From contig WOFQ01000038.1 of NCBI GenBank assembly GCA_012184525.1, positions 282,541 to 346,540 of the forward strand: DNA of 64,000 nt. The letters are read 5' to 3'. The stretch comes from Xenoacremonium recifei (taxonomy: Eukaryota > Ascomycota > Sordariomycetes > Hypocreales > Nectriaceae). The notes under the pieces were generated by a model, which saw nothing but the letters and a program-made list of their open reading frames with translations, did not search any database and had not been told where the DNA came from. Within the stretch, counting starts at the first letter, position 1; the number at the start of each line of letters is the position of its first letter. The position numbers and the translations under genes are program-made. Below, piece after piece: positions 43,266 to 55,051 of this stretch.

Positions 43266-45216
43266 TTAAATAGAGCTACCGTCCATAAAAGGTATGTACT
43301 GCTGTGGACATGTGATGTTGGATGATGGAACTATACCCTGAAGGTATGCCTGCACATGCCTAAAGTAACAGTCTGATGCCCCCTGGTTCACGACTGTATG
43401 CTGCGTTCGGAAAGAATCCACGAATTAGCCCGGGCTCCTGTTTGACATACTTTTGTGATTGAGCGAGAACTTACACCAACGGCTTCTTGTAGTAAAAGAA
43501 CAGATCCAGGGAATCGAGAAGACATCTTACGCGCTCTACGTAGCTTCAGTTAGTGACGTACGGTATGGCGAGACAGTTTGGTTGACACATACGACTCCAA
43601 GGGCGTTAAAGGGTCAATTGTGTTGCTAGCAAATAGAATCGGAAAGGACGTATTTCTCTGTTGTCCACTGATTGGATCTGTATAAGAAAGATTTGGTTAG
43701 AATTTGGGTTTCATGTATATGTTTCAAGAATTCGGGGACAAAGAGGGGTCGCGAAGTCGAAGTCGAAACGACGATTGCCTACCTTCGACTATCATGCAAT
43801 CGGGCAACCGCGGTTGGAATGATCTACATAGAATGTTGTCCACGTAGATGGGGTAGATGTCTCCCAAGTATTTGCTCTTGGAAACCGTGTACTCGACATG
43901 ACTCTTGAAATCTTCAAAGGTAATAAGTCTGTTCCTCCGATATGAATCGGCGCACTGGATCGCGTGATTGGCATCGGTAGTGTATAATGTGTTAAACTCG
44001 CCTGCAAGAGCAGACATGTTCCCACGCTCGACCTGGTCCAGGGTATCAGCCATGAGGGGAAAGCCTGCGATCGGGGTGTAGATGGAGTTGAGGAAAAGGG
44101 CCTTCAGGTCTGAGTAAGTGACCATTGTTGGCAATTCCTGGCTTTGTCCTTGGCCTAGCGGGACCGGATGGTTCTGAAGCTGCCGTAAGATGTTGTCCAT
44201 CCTGGCCATGATGTTGGCTGGTGAGGGTCCCCAGAAGGAGCACCTTTCGGGACCAGCGGAGTGACAGAGGCTCGAGAATTTGTATATGGCGTCGTCCATT
44301 TGATCTACGTTGTCTCGCCAATTATTTTGATAGTATTGGTCTGCGTTCAATACACCATCGAGTACCATTCTTTCAACTCGATCAGGAAACATGGATGCGA
44401 ATGTGGCGCCGATGATGGTGCCGTAACTGACACCATAACTCCACAGTTTGGCGTCCGATGGTGTACGACCGGCCAGCTCGGCCTCTGCTTCGATGAAGGT
44501 GAGCAGATCATGGGCGACGGCGGGTGTCGTCACGTAGTATCCATGAGGCGATTCGGTTTCGACAGCCTCGTTGCACCGCTCGCCGTAGATAGAGCTTGAA
44601 TAGTATTGCTCCTCGACGGAAGTTGATGAACAATTGGTGACGCCTGTGCTGTGTAATCGGTTAAAGGCCAATCTTGCTTCTGCGTTGCCCGAGAAGCAGT
44701 CCAGCCCCAGACCACTGTTGTTCACGCCGCGAGGATCGAAGGAGACGTAGTTGTATTGTTCACCAAACATTTCCCCGACCATTGTCTGGTATGAGAGGAG
44801 GAGGTCGACGCCAGAATTTCCCGGGCCACCTGACAAAATATCAGTCCAGTCATCGTGCAAAGTGATCTGGCGGACGTCTTACCGGGGAGGATGACAATGC
44901 TTGGAGACTCGATAGTGGCATTCTTGCCAGCCAGTTTCAGAAAGGCTACTGATGTCGTGCCAAGGCTTGTGTTTGAATAATCCAAGGGAACCTCCAGTTT
45001 GGAGCATGAAAAGTCGTCGAAGCACGGTGTCCACGTGAGGCTGGCTGATGGTTCGATCTAAATGAGGTGTAAGAAGGTTGAGAGGCTGAAATAATATGGC
45101 GCGGAAGACTTCCAACTCACTTTGTCAAATCCATAGACCATGTCTGAATCTTTCCGACTCTGGGCATTGCATCCCAAGCTTTGGAGAAGGATAAACGCAG
45201 TCACAAGATGATTCAT
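43266..45216 (-). CDS. Secreted alpha/beta hydrolase of the TAP (peptidase S33-like) family
   Basis: Begins with a signal peptide (MNHLVTAFILLQSLGCNA), so it is probably secreted. Six exons (45121-45216, 44883-45057, 44830 side ending 44829-43783, 43593-43677, 43475-43535, 43266-43400) sum to 532 residues in frame. The oxyanion segment is ILPGGPGNSGV, the nucleophile elbow G-x-S-x-G is YGVSYG, the Asp region is PILFASNTIDPLTP, and the catalytic His is in EAVGHTVV. Cys residues and the tail SDCYFRHVQAYLQG match the TAP-like C-terminal domain. Such enzymes are tripeptidyl aminopeptidases or esterases acting on hydrophobic esters, some within secondary-metabolite clusters. Several N-x-S/T sites are present. 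It is divergent from the Zn2Cys6 gene over about 710 bp. Confidence 0.87.
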
Positions 45217-45927
45217 CGTTGAACCAGAGATTTTCCTTCTGCTGTGTTGCTGGCAAGAGCATAGTAGCGTTGCTCATTAAAGAATAAAGTAAATATTTAT
45301 ACCCAAGTGAGGTTCTGAAGAGAGTTGGTAATCTTGTTTGCCTGGCTCAGTTGCTCGTTTGCTCCGGGAGCCGTTTGTACGAAGAAGCCAATCAATGTCG
45401 CTTTTAACACCATCAGGTCGAGAAATTAATCTTCTGCTCGCCTTGACTCCACACGAAATATTATTATATATAATAACGGTACATAGAAGAAATTGGAAAT
45501 GTGTCGTAGATTGTATGACGAGGCATGGTGGCGGTGCTCATTCGTAGCTCGGTGGTAGCTCGTTGGCAGGGCTATCTGTTCACCCTTGTGTGTTTCAATG
45601 ACTACTCCATTTGTACGAGGTGGCCAATCAATGTCCACCATTACAAGCACTAACATTCGCTAGCACTGCCCCGATCGTCCGTCTTTCAGGTATGTCTAGC
45701 GTTGATGCTTCATCTTTTCGTTCTGTATTTTGTTCTCCTTAAAGCGCCCATCGCAAACTGTACGTATGGTGTTGTACATTTCCTCCTGGTATTGAGGAAG
45801 TTCCACCGCCACCCGGCATCATCTGTTTTGAGAGTCGTTGCCGCAGGCCATTAGCAGCCCATGCGCTACAGTGGCACAGAGTTGTCTTCCATTTCTCCTT
45901 GACTCTGGACCATGCGACCTCATCGCA
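45217..45927. promoter_or_regulatory. divergent promoter of hydrolase and Zn2Cys6 gene
   Basis: 711 bp between two start codons, so the hydrolase promoter and the regulator promoter must both lie here. An AT-rich stretch, aatattattatatataat, is at about 45457-45476. No gene is seen. Confidence 0.45.
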
Positions 45928-47681
45928 ATGGATGAGATCAACAACAAAAAGCCCCAGACGACTACCCAAGCCTGGAGGAAAAGACCTCGCAAATGGGCTC
46001 CAAAATCAAGGCTAGGCTGCAAGACTTGCAAGTGAGTCCCAACTTCGCGCATGAGTTGCTATATTGCTATCAATTGTGTTCGAAGAATCCGAACTAACAC
46101 CCACTCGTGATGCCCTATAGGATCAGACGGGTAAAATGCGATCTATCTCGACCTTCATGCCTCAAGTGCCGGTCTACTGGTCGCACCTGTGACGGCAATT
46201 ACGAAGCCCCTCTCACAGAGAATTGCCGAAGTAGCCTCCCTTGCTCCACGCTCAGTGCGCATCAACCGCCAAAACAATGGAATGCAAAACACCATGGTCA
46301 CACCTTGCGCAACCTTAGGCCTTTCATGGCCTTGCCCGCCACTGTGTCAGTTCAGAGAGAGGCAATATACTTCTTCGAGTATACCTCGATCAGGCATCTG
46401 AACGAATACCACCCCTGCGATTCATGGCGCAAGACTCTTATGTTCTTCTGCCAAACAGTGCCGTCAGTCCGGCATGCCGCCACAGCTCTGGCCTTGATAC
46501 ACCGAAACTACCTACAAGACCGACCGCAAAGTTGGCAAGATGGGCTCTACGACAACGCCCCCTTGCTTCACTACAACCAAGCCATCCAACTGCTTCTGAA
46601 TCAAGAAGCTACGAACAAAACTGAAACCACAGCCGTCACGCTCTTGGTCTGTTATCTCTTCACTTGCTATGATTATCTAGCGGGTAACTACACGCAAGCA
46701 CTAGAGCACCTGCGCGGAGGCGTGGAGCTTTCACGTAGTGTCGAGAAGACTACACCGGGCAATGGCAACAATACATATAGCGATGCCAACCTGTCAGGCG
46801 TTCAATCACTCATCTGCCAGGTCACCAATCAGATCCGCCGTCTGGACACACAGGCAGCGACGTTTCTGATCGACTGGAACCCGGCCTATATCCATATCCA
46901 GCAGACACTCACGCCCCGGCTCCCCTGCGCCTTTCGATCCTTTGACGAAGCTGCCGACCACCTACATATCCTGGCAGCTCAGGTGATGGGGATGATCCAC
47001 ACAGAACAGCAAATGCTACTGACGGGAGAGGTGCCGCCATCACATTGGCCAACCAAGGACGTTGTCCTCAGGCAGTTAGAAACATGGTCAAGTCTCTTCA
47101 AACAACTGCAGCTTGGTAGCTCCCATGATACAGATTATGAAACTTACCCGCTCATGTCACTACTTCACCTACAACATACTCTCATATGGACTCTTCTCAG
47201 CAGTCATGGACCTGGCAGGGAGATGGAATATGACAACTTCCTACCCCAATTCCGGCAATGCGTCGCCTTAGCGGACAATGTTGCAGCTGCACATGAGCGA
47301 TATTCGGGTTCATCAAAACTGACTTTTACGCCTGATATCGGAGTCGTTCCCGTCCTCTACATGATCGGAGTCAAATGCCGGCACCCTGGAGTTCGGCGTC
47401 AGGCCTTGAGTATTTTGCGACGGCAAGCAATACGAGAAGCGGTTTGGGATAGCATCTCTACTGCTACGGTGGTTCAGCGAGTAATCGAGATTGAAGAGGG
47501 CGGGTTTGGGAAGGGAGGAAGGGCACAGAGCATGGAGCAAATTCCTGTGTGGCAGAGAGTTGAGGTGCTATCCTGGATTCATGTTCTCAATCGAGAGTTT
47601 GCGACCCAGGTAGACATTACGTATACGCTCTGCACGCAGGAGGGGACACATTACGAATCCCTTGCAATAAGTTACCCATAG
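45928..47681 (+). CDS. Zn2Cys6 transcription factor, candidate cluster regulator
   Basis: A short first exon, 45928-46031, encodes the first two Cys (Cys31 and Cys34) after a basic stretch (WRKRPRKWAPKSRLG). The second exon, 46121-47681, supplies the rest, giving C-x2-C-x6-C-x6-C-x2-C-x6-C with KIRRVK between. The join uses a GTGAGT donor and a CTAAC branch point, and totals 554 residues. The remainder is helical without enzymatic motifs (HEHLRGGVEL-like and LLHLQHTLIWTLL segments), as in many short C6 regulators of metabolic clusters. It sits among the hydrolase, phospholipase and oxidoreductase genes, so local control is likely but unproven. Its stop lies only 15 bp from that of the convergent phospholipase gene. 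Confidence 0.87.
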
Positions 47682-47696
47682 TCATGGAGCATGATA

Positions 47697-49975
47697 TTAT
47701 GGTTGTCCCTCAGCTCCCAATCTGCGAGCCTTTTTATCATGATAAACCTTTCCGACAACGCGCCTGATCAAGTGAACAGCATGTAATGTCAAGTTTGCCT
47801 CCGAGGTCATAATGATGCTGTTGATCTGCTCGGGGCTCCAGACGAGATTGTATGAGGTTGAAAAAGAGGCCTTCTAGAGATTCCATGAGTCTCCGTGTCA
47901 TATGATGATGTAGGCCTTGCACTTACTGAGGGATTGTAGTCCGGGTTTGCTCGGTTCGGGATTAGTGGACAGTGAACAACGTATATCTCTCGACCGTCTC
48001 TCTGCATCCCTCTGAAAACCTTTCCGTATTGGCCTAAGTATTGTTTTTCAATTTGGGAATCCTGACTCCCCTCGGCTCTTCCTTCTAGAGGCTGAGTTCG
48101 TTGGGAAGTCTCCTTGAACCTATGCGTCTCATCTTTGAAGTCTTTGACGCGACACTCTCTAGCAAATTCGTGCAGTCTTTTGATTGCTGTTCCAGTGCTG
48201 CAATCTGAAGAGGCGTCAAATGATATGAAAATGTCGACGCCGCGCCCCGGGCGAGCTAAGACATGATTAGGAAGGTTATTAGACACACCACCATCCATCA
48301 ATCTTATGCGCCCCTGAGCTTCCCAAAGAGCATCTACCGAATCATCGACTGTATTTATGGATCGGGTCTGTCCATGAGCTCGACTGTTTTCATGATGAAA
48401 ATGACCTCTCGACTCAAAGGCATGCCTAGTGGAAAGTAGGGGCTTTTCAGGACCGTAGAAAGGGTTCGGATCATGACCTGCTCGAATGGGGTTGGCCCAA
48501 AGTCTCTCCCATCGTTTCATGCTCATGAACTTATTTAGAGCCGATAGAATTCTGGACATGACAGTTCCCGTGGGTAAAGTTGCTAGAAGCGTGGAGATGT
48601 AACCCGTTAATGGGCCAGCCGGAGCACTTGTGCATTGACCCAAAAGAAGGGCCAAAGATTGTTCAGGCCGACGATCGACTGAGTGGCCAGATATGAAAGT
48701 ACGGCCCCAAGACCATGTTGGAATATAACGGTTCAGGTCTGGACTGCCGATCTCTAATGGAGAGATCTCAAACCAATCGAAAGACCGATTTTCTGACAAG
48801 CCTCTGACCCGTGACTTGGCATCTTGCGGAGTTTGGATCTTCAATGACTTTTGCGAAGTTGAAGATATGGTTCCTTTCGTCCTCATAACTCTGCTTTGAT
48901 CATTTATGGAGATAGATCTCGACTTGTATGTATACCTCGGCACTCGTCGCACAGCGGTCAAAATTGGGAAAGGTTCAACTGCTTCGTTGATGCCAGAACG
49001 TCTCCAAACTTTCGACCATTGAAATGTTGCTCGGCTGAGTCTACCTTTTGGCTCTCGTGACAAGAACTGGTAGGTTGTCGTCAGTGTAGCATAAAGATCC
49101 ATAATGCCCAATCCGATAATACTAGTTTGAGCTTTTCGCACAAGAGGCCCGATGAGGAAGTAAACACCCCGTTTGCTTCGAGCTACTGTATCAAGTGCCC
49201 AAATGCTCAGAGGATGCGCCATCTCTTTGGCCACAGTGATGTAGTGTCGAACGAGTCGTGAGATGTCATGCCGAGCAATTGTGTAATATGCGGCTATTGT
49301 CCAGCAACTACCGCTTACGCCGGCGACCCATGTGATGCAGTCCCATAGATGAAGTCTTTGGGCAGCTGAAATGAATGCAGTGAAGCCATACATGGCTCGA
49401 TATCCTCCACCAGAGCCGCCTAAGGCGACGAGGGGAACATCTCTGGGGTCCACGACTTCACCTGGAGGAAGATCTAGGAACCGATGCAACGCGTTGTCTC
49501 CTATAGAAGAGATCTTCTTCTTTCGTAGCTCAATGAACTCTTTCTCTTTAGGATGGAGTGTTGAGGAGTGCCGGACTTGTGCGTCCCATTCCAGCTCGGG
49601 ATAAGTCTTTAGGTCGTTGTCATCGCGATTCAAGAGTGCTTTGACTTGGGCCAGATCCAGGGCTCTTTGGTACCATCTCTTGAAAATTGTCAAGACCCGA
49701 GATTCCGCGGTTTCGGATGTTAGTGAGACGTTTGTCCTTGGAGGTTCGTAATTCTGAGTTAAATCAAGACCCGAAAGCTGTAAATCTGCTTGAAACCTGA
49801 GCGGCCTCTGTCGTTGTCGTAAGCCACCACGTGCGTGCCTTAAGAGTTGTGATTGAGATATATGGATTCTGGAAGAAACTGGCGTGGCTTGGAATAGTGT
49901 GACCAATGCACACAGACAGTAAGCTTTGACGTATAGATACGCAGGTGACTGGCGCAGAGACGTGAGAACAACCAT
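47697..49975 (-). CDS. cPLA2/lysophospholipase-type phospholipase
   Basis: Lipid acyl hydrolase with the catalytic domain of cytosolic phospholipase A2 and fungal lysophospholipases. The glycine-rich oxyanion loop with Arg is GGSGGGYRAM, the Ser nucleophile lies in GVSGSCW (about Ser221), and the catalytic Asp in RLMDGGVSNNLP, together forming a Ser-Asp dyad. A hydrophobic N-terminal stretch (AYCLCALVTLFQATPVSS) could be a signal sequence or anchor. Two exons (47927-49975, 47697-47873) give 741 residues. The short last exon adds STSYNLVWSPEQINSII, a conserved C-terminal segment of the family; without it the frame ends early. The first ATG is at 49975; the frame is open further upstream but without an ATG. 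The substrate could be a phospholipid or another acyl ester. Confidence 0.85.
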
Positions 49976-51133
49976 GTTTGCAGTTGTCCGGCCGGACAAC
50001 AAGCAAAAAGAGGGTTGGATGCAAGGAACGCGGTCATGAGTAAAACATGGACTTTTATTTGCAGGAATGTCCCAGGTGCCTGGATGGTGGATTCTAGTGG
50101 TGATTGTGCCAGATCTAGAGCTTCTTGCGCCCACGTGGGCGAGCTATTGCCCAGAATCTTGGGCTGTTAGGCCGTCAGCTTATTACCGACAAGCCTTGGG
50201 CAGATCTCCGGATTTTCGGCTAAGCGAATTGAAGACTTAATTAATTGAACCCTTCTTGAGCTGAAGCTTGCTAAGGTCTTAAAATCCAGTTTGTGATTGG
50301 ATGCCTTACTCGGACGTCACGACGACTCTATCAGAAGTCCAAGTTGCTATCTGTCAGAGCAGTACTCCGTACTATTGACGGAGTTCGGCGAAGTTCACTA
50401 TTCGCTGTCTTCTTCTTCGTCTCTTTTCCTTCTTTCGGGTTAGTATCCTACTTCGCACATTGCCGAAAAATCAAAATTCTCCCTCTCTTGAAATGCTTTT
50501 CCTTGTCCTTGAGCATCCCTCCTTTGAGGTGGCTGGTGGTCCAGCGCGTTGGCCCATCGGAGTCAATGGATAGGATTGGCGGTCAGATCAGATCATCATG
50601 CGATTTTATGTGCCAAACAGGGTATAAAATGATATATCAATAATGCCCGTTCGTTAACGGTGCCCAACTGCGCCTCCCCTAGCCCTATGTGGCACACCAG
50701 CGCCTAGGTTACCAGGAAATTGGTTACGTGTGTTGGGGATTTGTTGAACGTTGCAAACGTCTGAAACTCTTGATGCAATGACCCACCGGTATCCTACACT
50801 ATCAGCGTCAACCCGATCCCTCCCGCGTTTGCCTCGAGATAAGGATGAAACAGCATCTCTTTTAACCTGTAAATCACGCTTGAAACCGTTGCAATAGGCT
50901 GCTAACCGGATTACGTGAGCATCACAAGCCTCACCTGACGGGTATTGTGCAAAGGTGCCCAATGAGGCTGGCCACTTAATGGGCCTGAAAGAGCCCTACG
51001 ACCTTACCCCTCATCCATGGTCTTTGAAACCTTCGACTTAAACCCCAACAACCGAAATCGCCACAATCTTCGTTTGCTGCGTTGAACACAAAACTCCAAG
51101 TTTAGAGCCTAGTTTCACGGATCGGTTACAGCG
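49976..51133. other. divergent intergenic region
   Basis: About 1.16 kb between the phospholipase and aldehyde dehydrogenase starts, holding both promoters. C/T-rich stretches lie at 50400-50520. A 102-codon minus-strand frame at 50654-50962 has no recognisable features. Confidence 0.45.
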
Positions 51134-52809
51134 ATGGAGCCGTACCTCCTCTGGGTCGCGGGCAGACACACTCCTGGGGAGGGACAAGTGTAAGCTCGTC
51201 GAAAGATGGCCCAACCCCATCTTTTGCCACGACTAAAGACAGGACAGGCTTGACATCGTAGATCCCGCAACAGGAGAAGCATTCGCAAAGTCGGTGGCAT
51301 GCCCGAGAATGCAGAGCAAAGACTTGCTGACGCTCTTCTTCCAGATGTCACACTCCGTCCCAGAAAGACATCGACGTGACGATGAGCATTGCATGTGACA
51401 CGCACAGAGCTGGTAGATGGGCAAACACGCCGCGAGAAACTCGAGCACAGATTCTCGAGAAAGCAGGCGAGTTGTTGCATCAGAACATGGCGGCCTTGAT
51501 TGATCTCGAGGTTCGGCAAACCGGCCGGGCTATCCGAGAAATGGAGGCGCAAGTCCCGTCGCTTGTCCGCTGGTTCAAGTATTTTGCTGCTCTGCTACGC
51601 ACTGAAGAGCGGCCAGTTCTGCCAACCTCCGGCCAGTTGCACAACTGGGTCGACCGGAAGGCAATCGGAGTCATTGTCCAGATCACGCCGTTCAACCACC
51701 CCCTGCTGATCGCCGTGAAGAAGCTTGTGCCTGCTCTAGCCGCTGGAAACTGCGTGGTTCTCAAGCCGAGTGAACTCACTCCTTTGACTAGTCTTCTGCT
51801 GGGACCGATCATGAAGCACGCGGGTCTTCCGGATGGTGTCTTCAACATTCTCCCTGGACTGGGCCACACCACAGGCCAAGCTCTCGCAGGCCATCTGTAC
51901 GCTCGGAAAGTCGACATTACGGCTGGCACGGCTGTTGGAAAAGCGATTGGGCAAGTCGTTGGCCGTAACCTTACCATTTTCGCAGCCGAGCTCGGTGGCA
52001 AAGCGCCAGTCGTCATCTTCGAGAGCGCCGATCTCGACGTTGCAGCGAACGGTATTGCATTCGGAGCTTTCATCGCGAGCGGTCAGACGTGCGTCGCTGC
52101 GACTCGAATCCTCGTCCAAAACTCCATCTTCCACGATCTAGTAAACAAACTCCGACGAAAGGCCGACTTCATCACGAAGAGGATGGGTTCACCTCAGAAT
52201 CGGGACACGATGATGGGGCCGCTGATATCGTCTCGTGGGCTGACTCACATCGAAGGCCTCATTGACGAAGCTACGCGTAGTCATAATGCAGCTCTGATCT
52301 GCGGAGGTACCAGGCTGAAGGGAAGGTCTAAATTCGATGGGACAGACTTCTCAAGAGGAAACTATTTTCCTCCAACTCTTCTAGTCTCAGCGGCTGTCAA
52401 CAATAGTATAACGCAAACAAGAATCTGGCGAGAGGAGGCATTCGGTCCCGTCCTCACAATAGTCGGGTTTGAAACCGAGAAGGAGGCGATTGCTCTCGCC
52501 AACGACACCAAATACTCTCTCGGTGCGGGCATCTGGACCAAGGATCTCAGTCAGGCTCATAGAGTCTCGGACAAGATTAATGCTGGCATTGTCTGGATTA
52601 ACACCCACCACAGAAATGACCCGAGCAGTCCTTGGGGTGGTCTTACGGCTGAAAGCGGCATCGGTTGCGAGAACGGGATGGAGGCTTACCGTGCCTACAC
52701 GATGACGAAGAGCACCATTATCAACTACGCTTCGGACGAGGATGCTTTGAGAAACGAGGACTGGTTCAGAGATCAGAAGGAGGGCGAGTCTCAGGTCCGG
52801 TATGGTTAG
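51134..52809 (+). CDS. NAD(P)-dependent aldehyde dehydrogenase
   Basis: Oxidises aldehydes to carboxylic acids. The catalytic Cys is in SGQTCVAATR, the general base Glu in AAELGGKAPVV, the cofactor segment is TAGTAVGKAIG, and IVQITPFNHPL is the conserved early loop. Three exons (51134-51189, 51248-51289, 51345-52809) sum to 520 residues, normal for the family. The first two small exons restore the N-terminus MEPYLLWVAGRHTPGEG and DIVDPATGEAFAK; the second donor is GTCGGT, weak but required by phase. An alternative donor/acceptor pair for the first intron changes one or two residues only. No targeting signal is seen. As the last gene of the cluster, it could oxidise aldehydes produced by the alcohol dehydrogenase step or by the amine oxidase. 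Confidence 0.9.
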
Positions 52810-53197
52810 GGAGGGGGATACAAGGAGGGGACACTCGAAGTAAGTGCTGGCAGTGGACTGGGAGCCGCCTCAGCATTGTTTGTTATTGCTTTATCTCCCA
52901 TAGAGTTTACAGCTAAACGGTCGCGTTCCAGCTGTGTTAGTACAGACACCTTCGACAAATATACAAGTCGCAGCACTTTATGATCAGTTCTTCAGGGTCG
53001 TGATGCTTGACTGTGTAGCATGAAGATCCAGCCTTTACTTATTCCGGCCTAAATCCACTAAATCAAGTTGTTCGGGCCAACCCTAGCATTCGCTAACCGT
53101 AGCATGAAGTCTGTTACGAAAGAACAAGAACTTGACAATTCTATATATAATCCCCAAGCTGTTGTTGAATATTAAACTCTTTTTTTCTTCTCCTTAT
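52810..53197. other. convergent 3' intergenic region
   Basis: About 390 bp, AT-rich in its second half, between the aldehyde dehydrogenase and DUF6594 stops. No gene is seen. Confidence 0.45.
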
Positions 53198-54229
53198 CTA
53201 GCTAGTATTAATACACTTACAAGCTCCGGAGCCTGGCCCAGATGGAGACGAGGCGACGAAGACAACAAGCACAGCAGTATATGCTGCCGTGGACGCGAAT
53301 ATTTCTGCCCTTCTCGCGTTCGTCGTGATTCCAACACTGGCAGCGAACAGAATCGTGAAAGCGACAATTAACGCAATTTGGCCTTTCTCATTCTGCACAA
53401 TCCGTAACAGAATTACGGCCCCGAGCAACAATACTGCGGCAATAACTGTGCTAATGGTGGCTGCTATCCAGACAACATGATTTTCGACGATGTGCTCGGT
53501 ATCATTCTGCAAAGTGGTTGTCTTTCAAGACAAAAGAAGCATTAGTATCAGCCACTAATTGAGAAAAGTACGACAGGAATTACCTTGAATATCCAATGGT
53601 CCTGCAAGAATCGTGATAGGAGGTCCTTATCGGCCGGCCGTCTCAGCGCAACAAGATCTTGAAGGTTATGTTCTTCGAACTTCTTCGCTGCAAGCCCTCC
53701 TAGAATAGAACGACGGGGTACTTTGGCTCCTGACGTATAAAATGTATACTCATATGATTGAGTGCGTGCAACGTCCAGGGCCCGTGTCTTAGGCTCCTGA
53801 AGCATAGCGATTTTATTCTGAGAGATGAGCGCCTCTTCTGTTATAATTCATTAATTGCTTGCCCCCAACATGAATTCGTGTTCAGACCTTACGGTATTCT
53901 TTGAGAGTCTTTCTGATTTCTTCTACCAATTCCATCTGATTCTTCTCCGGGCGACCTGGGCTTTTAGAGTTTTCCTCAAAAGCCTCCCACGTTCTAATAC
54001 ATCGCAGTGTCTCGGTATCCAAACTCATCAAAGACTGCTCATCTGCAACGTCTAATTTCCATTCCAGATAAGCCAATTTGCTTTCCAGGTGCAAGATATT
54101 CCGTGCACTGAGGCGATCGAACTTTCGGAAAACGAACCCCTCATAATCCGGAATAATCGCTATGTTGTGCGCCAAAGCAGGGAAACCCTTCTTTCTCGAA
54201 ATACTAGATGTTGCGCTTTCGTTGTCCAT
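53198..54229 (-). CDS. DUF6594 membrane protein
   Basis: Member of a large fungal family of unknown function. The N-terminal block GFPALAHNIAIIPDYEGFVF with FRKFDRLSARNILHLES is characteristic, followed by a coiled or helical segment (ELVEEIRKTLKEY). Then come three C-terminal membrane helices (WIAATISTVIAAVLLLGAVI, ALIVAFTILFAASVGI, AAYTAVLVVFVAS). Exons are 53893-54229, 53584-53837 and a last exon beginning at either 53521 or 53506, because two in-frame acceptors (AAAG and GCAG, 15 bp apart) both fit; length is 304 or 299 residues. Some relatives lie near heterokaryon-incompatibility and STAND genes, so a membrane role in accessory loci is possible. No function is assigned. Confidence 0.8.
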
Positions 54230-55051
54230 GTGGCTTTCTAAGAAGACTCACGAGCATATTCCAGAATTAACGATGGAAGTCAACTCCTCGTGACAACTTT
54301 CTGTTGATGTCTCTTCGCTATTCCAAGTGAGAACCAAGCCTTGAGGGATAGAGGGCCAGGTGAGAGTGCACATTTAGAAGAGACAGGAAGTGGAGGGTCA
54401 CAGTAGAGCCAGGGTCAGAGTTTGGGGCAACCAAAAATTGCGGTCAGACGAAAGTGCAGACAATTTGGTGGCTTAAAAACTGCGCCACCCTCGGCCCAAG
54501 GCGCCTTGAGCTAGGCATCAAGTTCTAGCCCAATAAGTCGGTCCTCGAAGACGAGCTGGAAGCGGCAAGCAAGGGCAAAGCCTGAAAGTCTCTCCTTGTG
54601 CATGACTAGCTCTAGGCTTTCTTGGTGATACTCCCTACCGCAACGCCTTTGTACCTCCGCTTCTTTTCCACACCGCCTCATTCCCTAGAAGGCTTGTGTT
54701 TGATGAGCAGGGGCTTCGCCACCTTCTTCTGCATTTTAAGCCACAAAAACATTGACACGTATGTACCACTCTACTCGATTATCTCTCAACTTAAAAGTGC
54801 TCGCTTGTGCCACCAATGTCTTATTTCTTGCAATTTTTGAAGCTATCCTAGCTGTCTTCGCGACGTTCGCTAAGCGGGAAATGTTTCGTGTCAACAAGAA
54901 GGTATTTCCCATATAACCACCTCTTTCTACCCTCCTTTGCATCGGCTTGGACTCGTTAGTACCCTTGGTGTATTTTTTATGCGTGCCAGATGAATGTTGT
55001 CCAGGTTCGGGTTCTTCATGGCTCGATACAAAGCCAAAGCTGTCAACTAAT
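54230..55051. other. divergent intergenic region
   Basis: About 820 bp upstream of both the DUF6594 gene and the retropepsin-like gene. A short frame at 54761-54916 would encode a hydrophobic peptide (LACATNVLFLAIFEAILAVF), but its exon phase does not fit the downstream gene, and I do not call it. Confidence 0.4.

Noticed and set aside
54761..54916. Short frame with a hydrophobic segment before the retropepsin-like gene, considered as its first exon
   Set aside because: The only donor is in phase 0 and all candidate acceptors are in phase 1, so it cannot join the downstream frame.
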